Shown in pieces: positions 6,566 to 6,717 of a DNA stretch of 6,717 nucleotides (the stretch's first letter is position 1; every line of letters starts with the position of its first letter). This stretch comes from Maribacter sp. (lineage in GTDB: Bacteria; Bacteroidota; Bacteroidia; Flavobacteriales; Flavobacteriaceae), in assembly GCA_003232155.1 (NCBI GenBank), contig QILY01000238.1, positions 1-6,717 on the forward strand. Direction: 5' to 3'. Made by a program: the position numbers and the translations under genes. The notes below the pieces were generated by a model. That model saw nothing but the letters and a program-made list of their open reading frames with translations, was not told the DNA's origin and made no database searches.

Positions 6566-6601
6566 CGGAGCGTTCTGCAAAACGCTCCGTTTTTGTTTTT
6601 T
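6566..6601 (+). terminator. Plus-strand intrinsic terminator between amt and porin
   Basis: CGGAGCGTT (6566-6574) and AACGCTCCG (6581-6589) form a perfect GC-rich 9-bp stem with a 6-nt loop, followed on the plus strand by TTTTTGTTTTTT. This is a textbook intrinsic terminator, but it acts on plus-strand transcripts while both flanking genes are on the minus strand. In the minus-strand transcript the hairpin is preceded by an A-run and followed by ACATAACC, so it should not terminate there. Confidence 0.8.
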
Positions 6602-6607
6602 GATTGT

Positions 6608-6717
6608 TTAATCGTTTGTAGGGTCTGGGTAAGCATCCATACCGTGCTCGTGTAGATCAAGACCTTCAATTTCTTCTTCTTTAGAAACTCGTAGTCCCAT
6701 AATGGCTTTTAATCCAC
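6608..6717 (-). CDS. amt: Ammonium transporter Amt, C-terminal tail only
   Basis: Only the last 35 codons are in the window; the gene continues beyond its right edge. The end of the protein contains AIMGLRVSKEEEIEGLDLHE and then HGMDAYPDP. This closely follows the cytoplasmic C-terminal tail of E. coli AmtB (GLRV-EE-EGLD-HG-AY pattern), the segment that couples the trimer's subunits and interacts with the PII protein GlnK. The protein is an inner-membrane channel/transporter for ammonium used in nitrogen assimilation. The tail is complete to its TAA stop. The porin gene follows 111 bp downstream in the same direction. Identification rests on this short but distinctive motif. Confidence 0.88.
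   Translation of the reverse strand, partial: GLKAIMGLRVSKEEEIEGLDLHEHGMDAYPDPTND

Noticed and set aside
6566..6589. The amt-porin hairpin as the amt terminator
   Set aside because: On the minus strand the hairpin is followed by ACATAACC rather than a T-tract, so it does not fit an intrinsic terminator for amt.
1..6717. A hidden novel system (CRISPR, toxin-antitoxin, phage, transposon, tRNA or riboswitch)
   Set aside because: I saw no repeat array, transposase, integrase, attachment-site-like direct repeats, tRNA clover-leaf or small paired genes; the intergenic gaps are at most about 157 bp and contain only promoters and hairpins.

Overview
The window looks like chromosomal DNA of a marine-type Flavobacteriaceae bacterium (Bacteroidota). 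The evidence is AT-rich sequence, ATG starts without clear Shine-Dalgarno motifs, a Bacteroidota-type promoter (TTG-N18-TATTTTTG) ahead of one gene, several lipoproteins with short N-terminal signals, and protein families typical of that group. The genus cannot be fixed from the sequence alone.

Layout, left to right. (1) 1-1360 (+): the 3' part of an AGCS-family sodium:alanine/glycine symporter, cut by the window edge. (2) 1410-2234 (+): a small MscS-type mechanosensitive channel, 49 bp downstream and possibly co-transcribed, followed by a long imperfect hairpin. (3) 2392-3801 (+): a secreted alpha/beta-hydrolase with an intact Ser-Asp-His triad and an unassigned helical C-terminal half, with its own promoter. 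(4) 3830-4570 (-): a DJ-1/PfpI (GlxA-like) domain exported as a lipoprotein, convergent with the hydrolase. (5) 4571-4725: a 155-bp divergent intergenic region with a nested palindrome. (6) 4726-5376 (+): a DUF1684 lipoprotein. (7) 5372-5425: a strong bidirectional terminator and a second hairpin between convergent genes. (8) 5453-6496 (-): an outer-membrane beta-barrel porin. (9) 6608-6717 (-): the C-terminal tail of an Amt/AmtB ammonium transporter, cut by the window edge.

Two groupings make biological sense. The symporter and MscS channel are both inner-membrane solute-handling proteins, consistent with loosely linked uptake and osmotic release. Amt and the porin lie in the same direction 111 bp apart, so the porin may be the outer-membrane entry route that accompanies ammonium uptake. 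The DJ-1-like and DUF1684 lipoproteins are transcribed away from a shared control region and may be co-regulated. Overall this is mostly an ordinary housekeeping/envelope region. I found no mobile element, CRISPR, tRNA, rRNA or defence system. The points most worth checking are the hydrolase's unassigned C-terminal half, the exported DJ-1-like protein with its divergent DUF1684 partner, and an intrinsic terminator that faces against both genes around it (amt and the porin).
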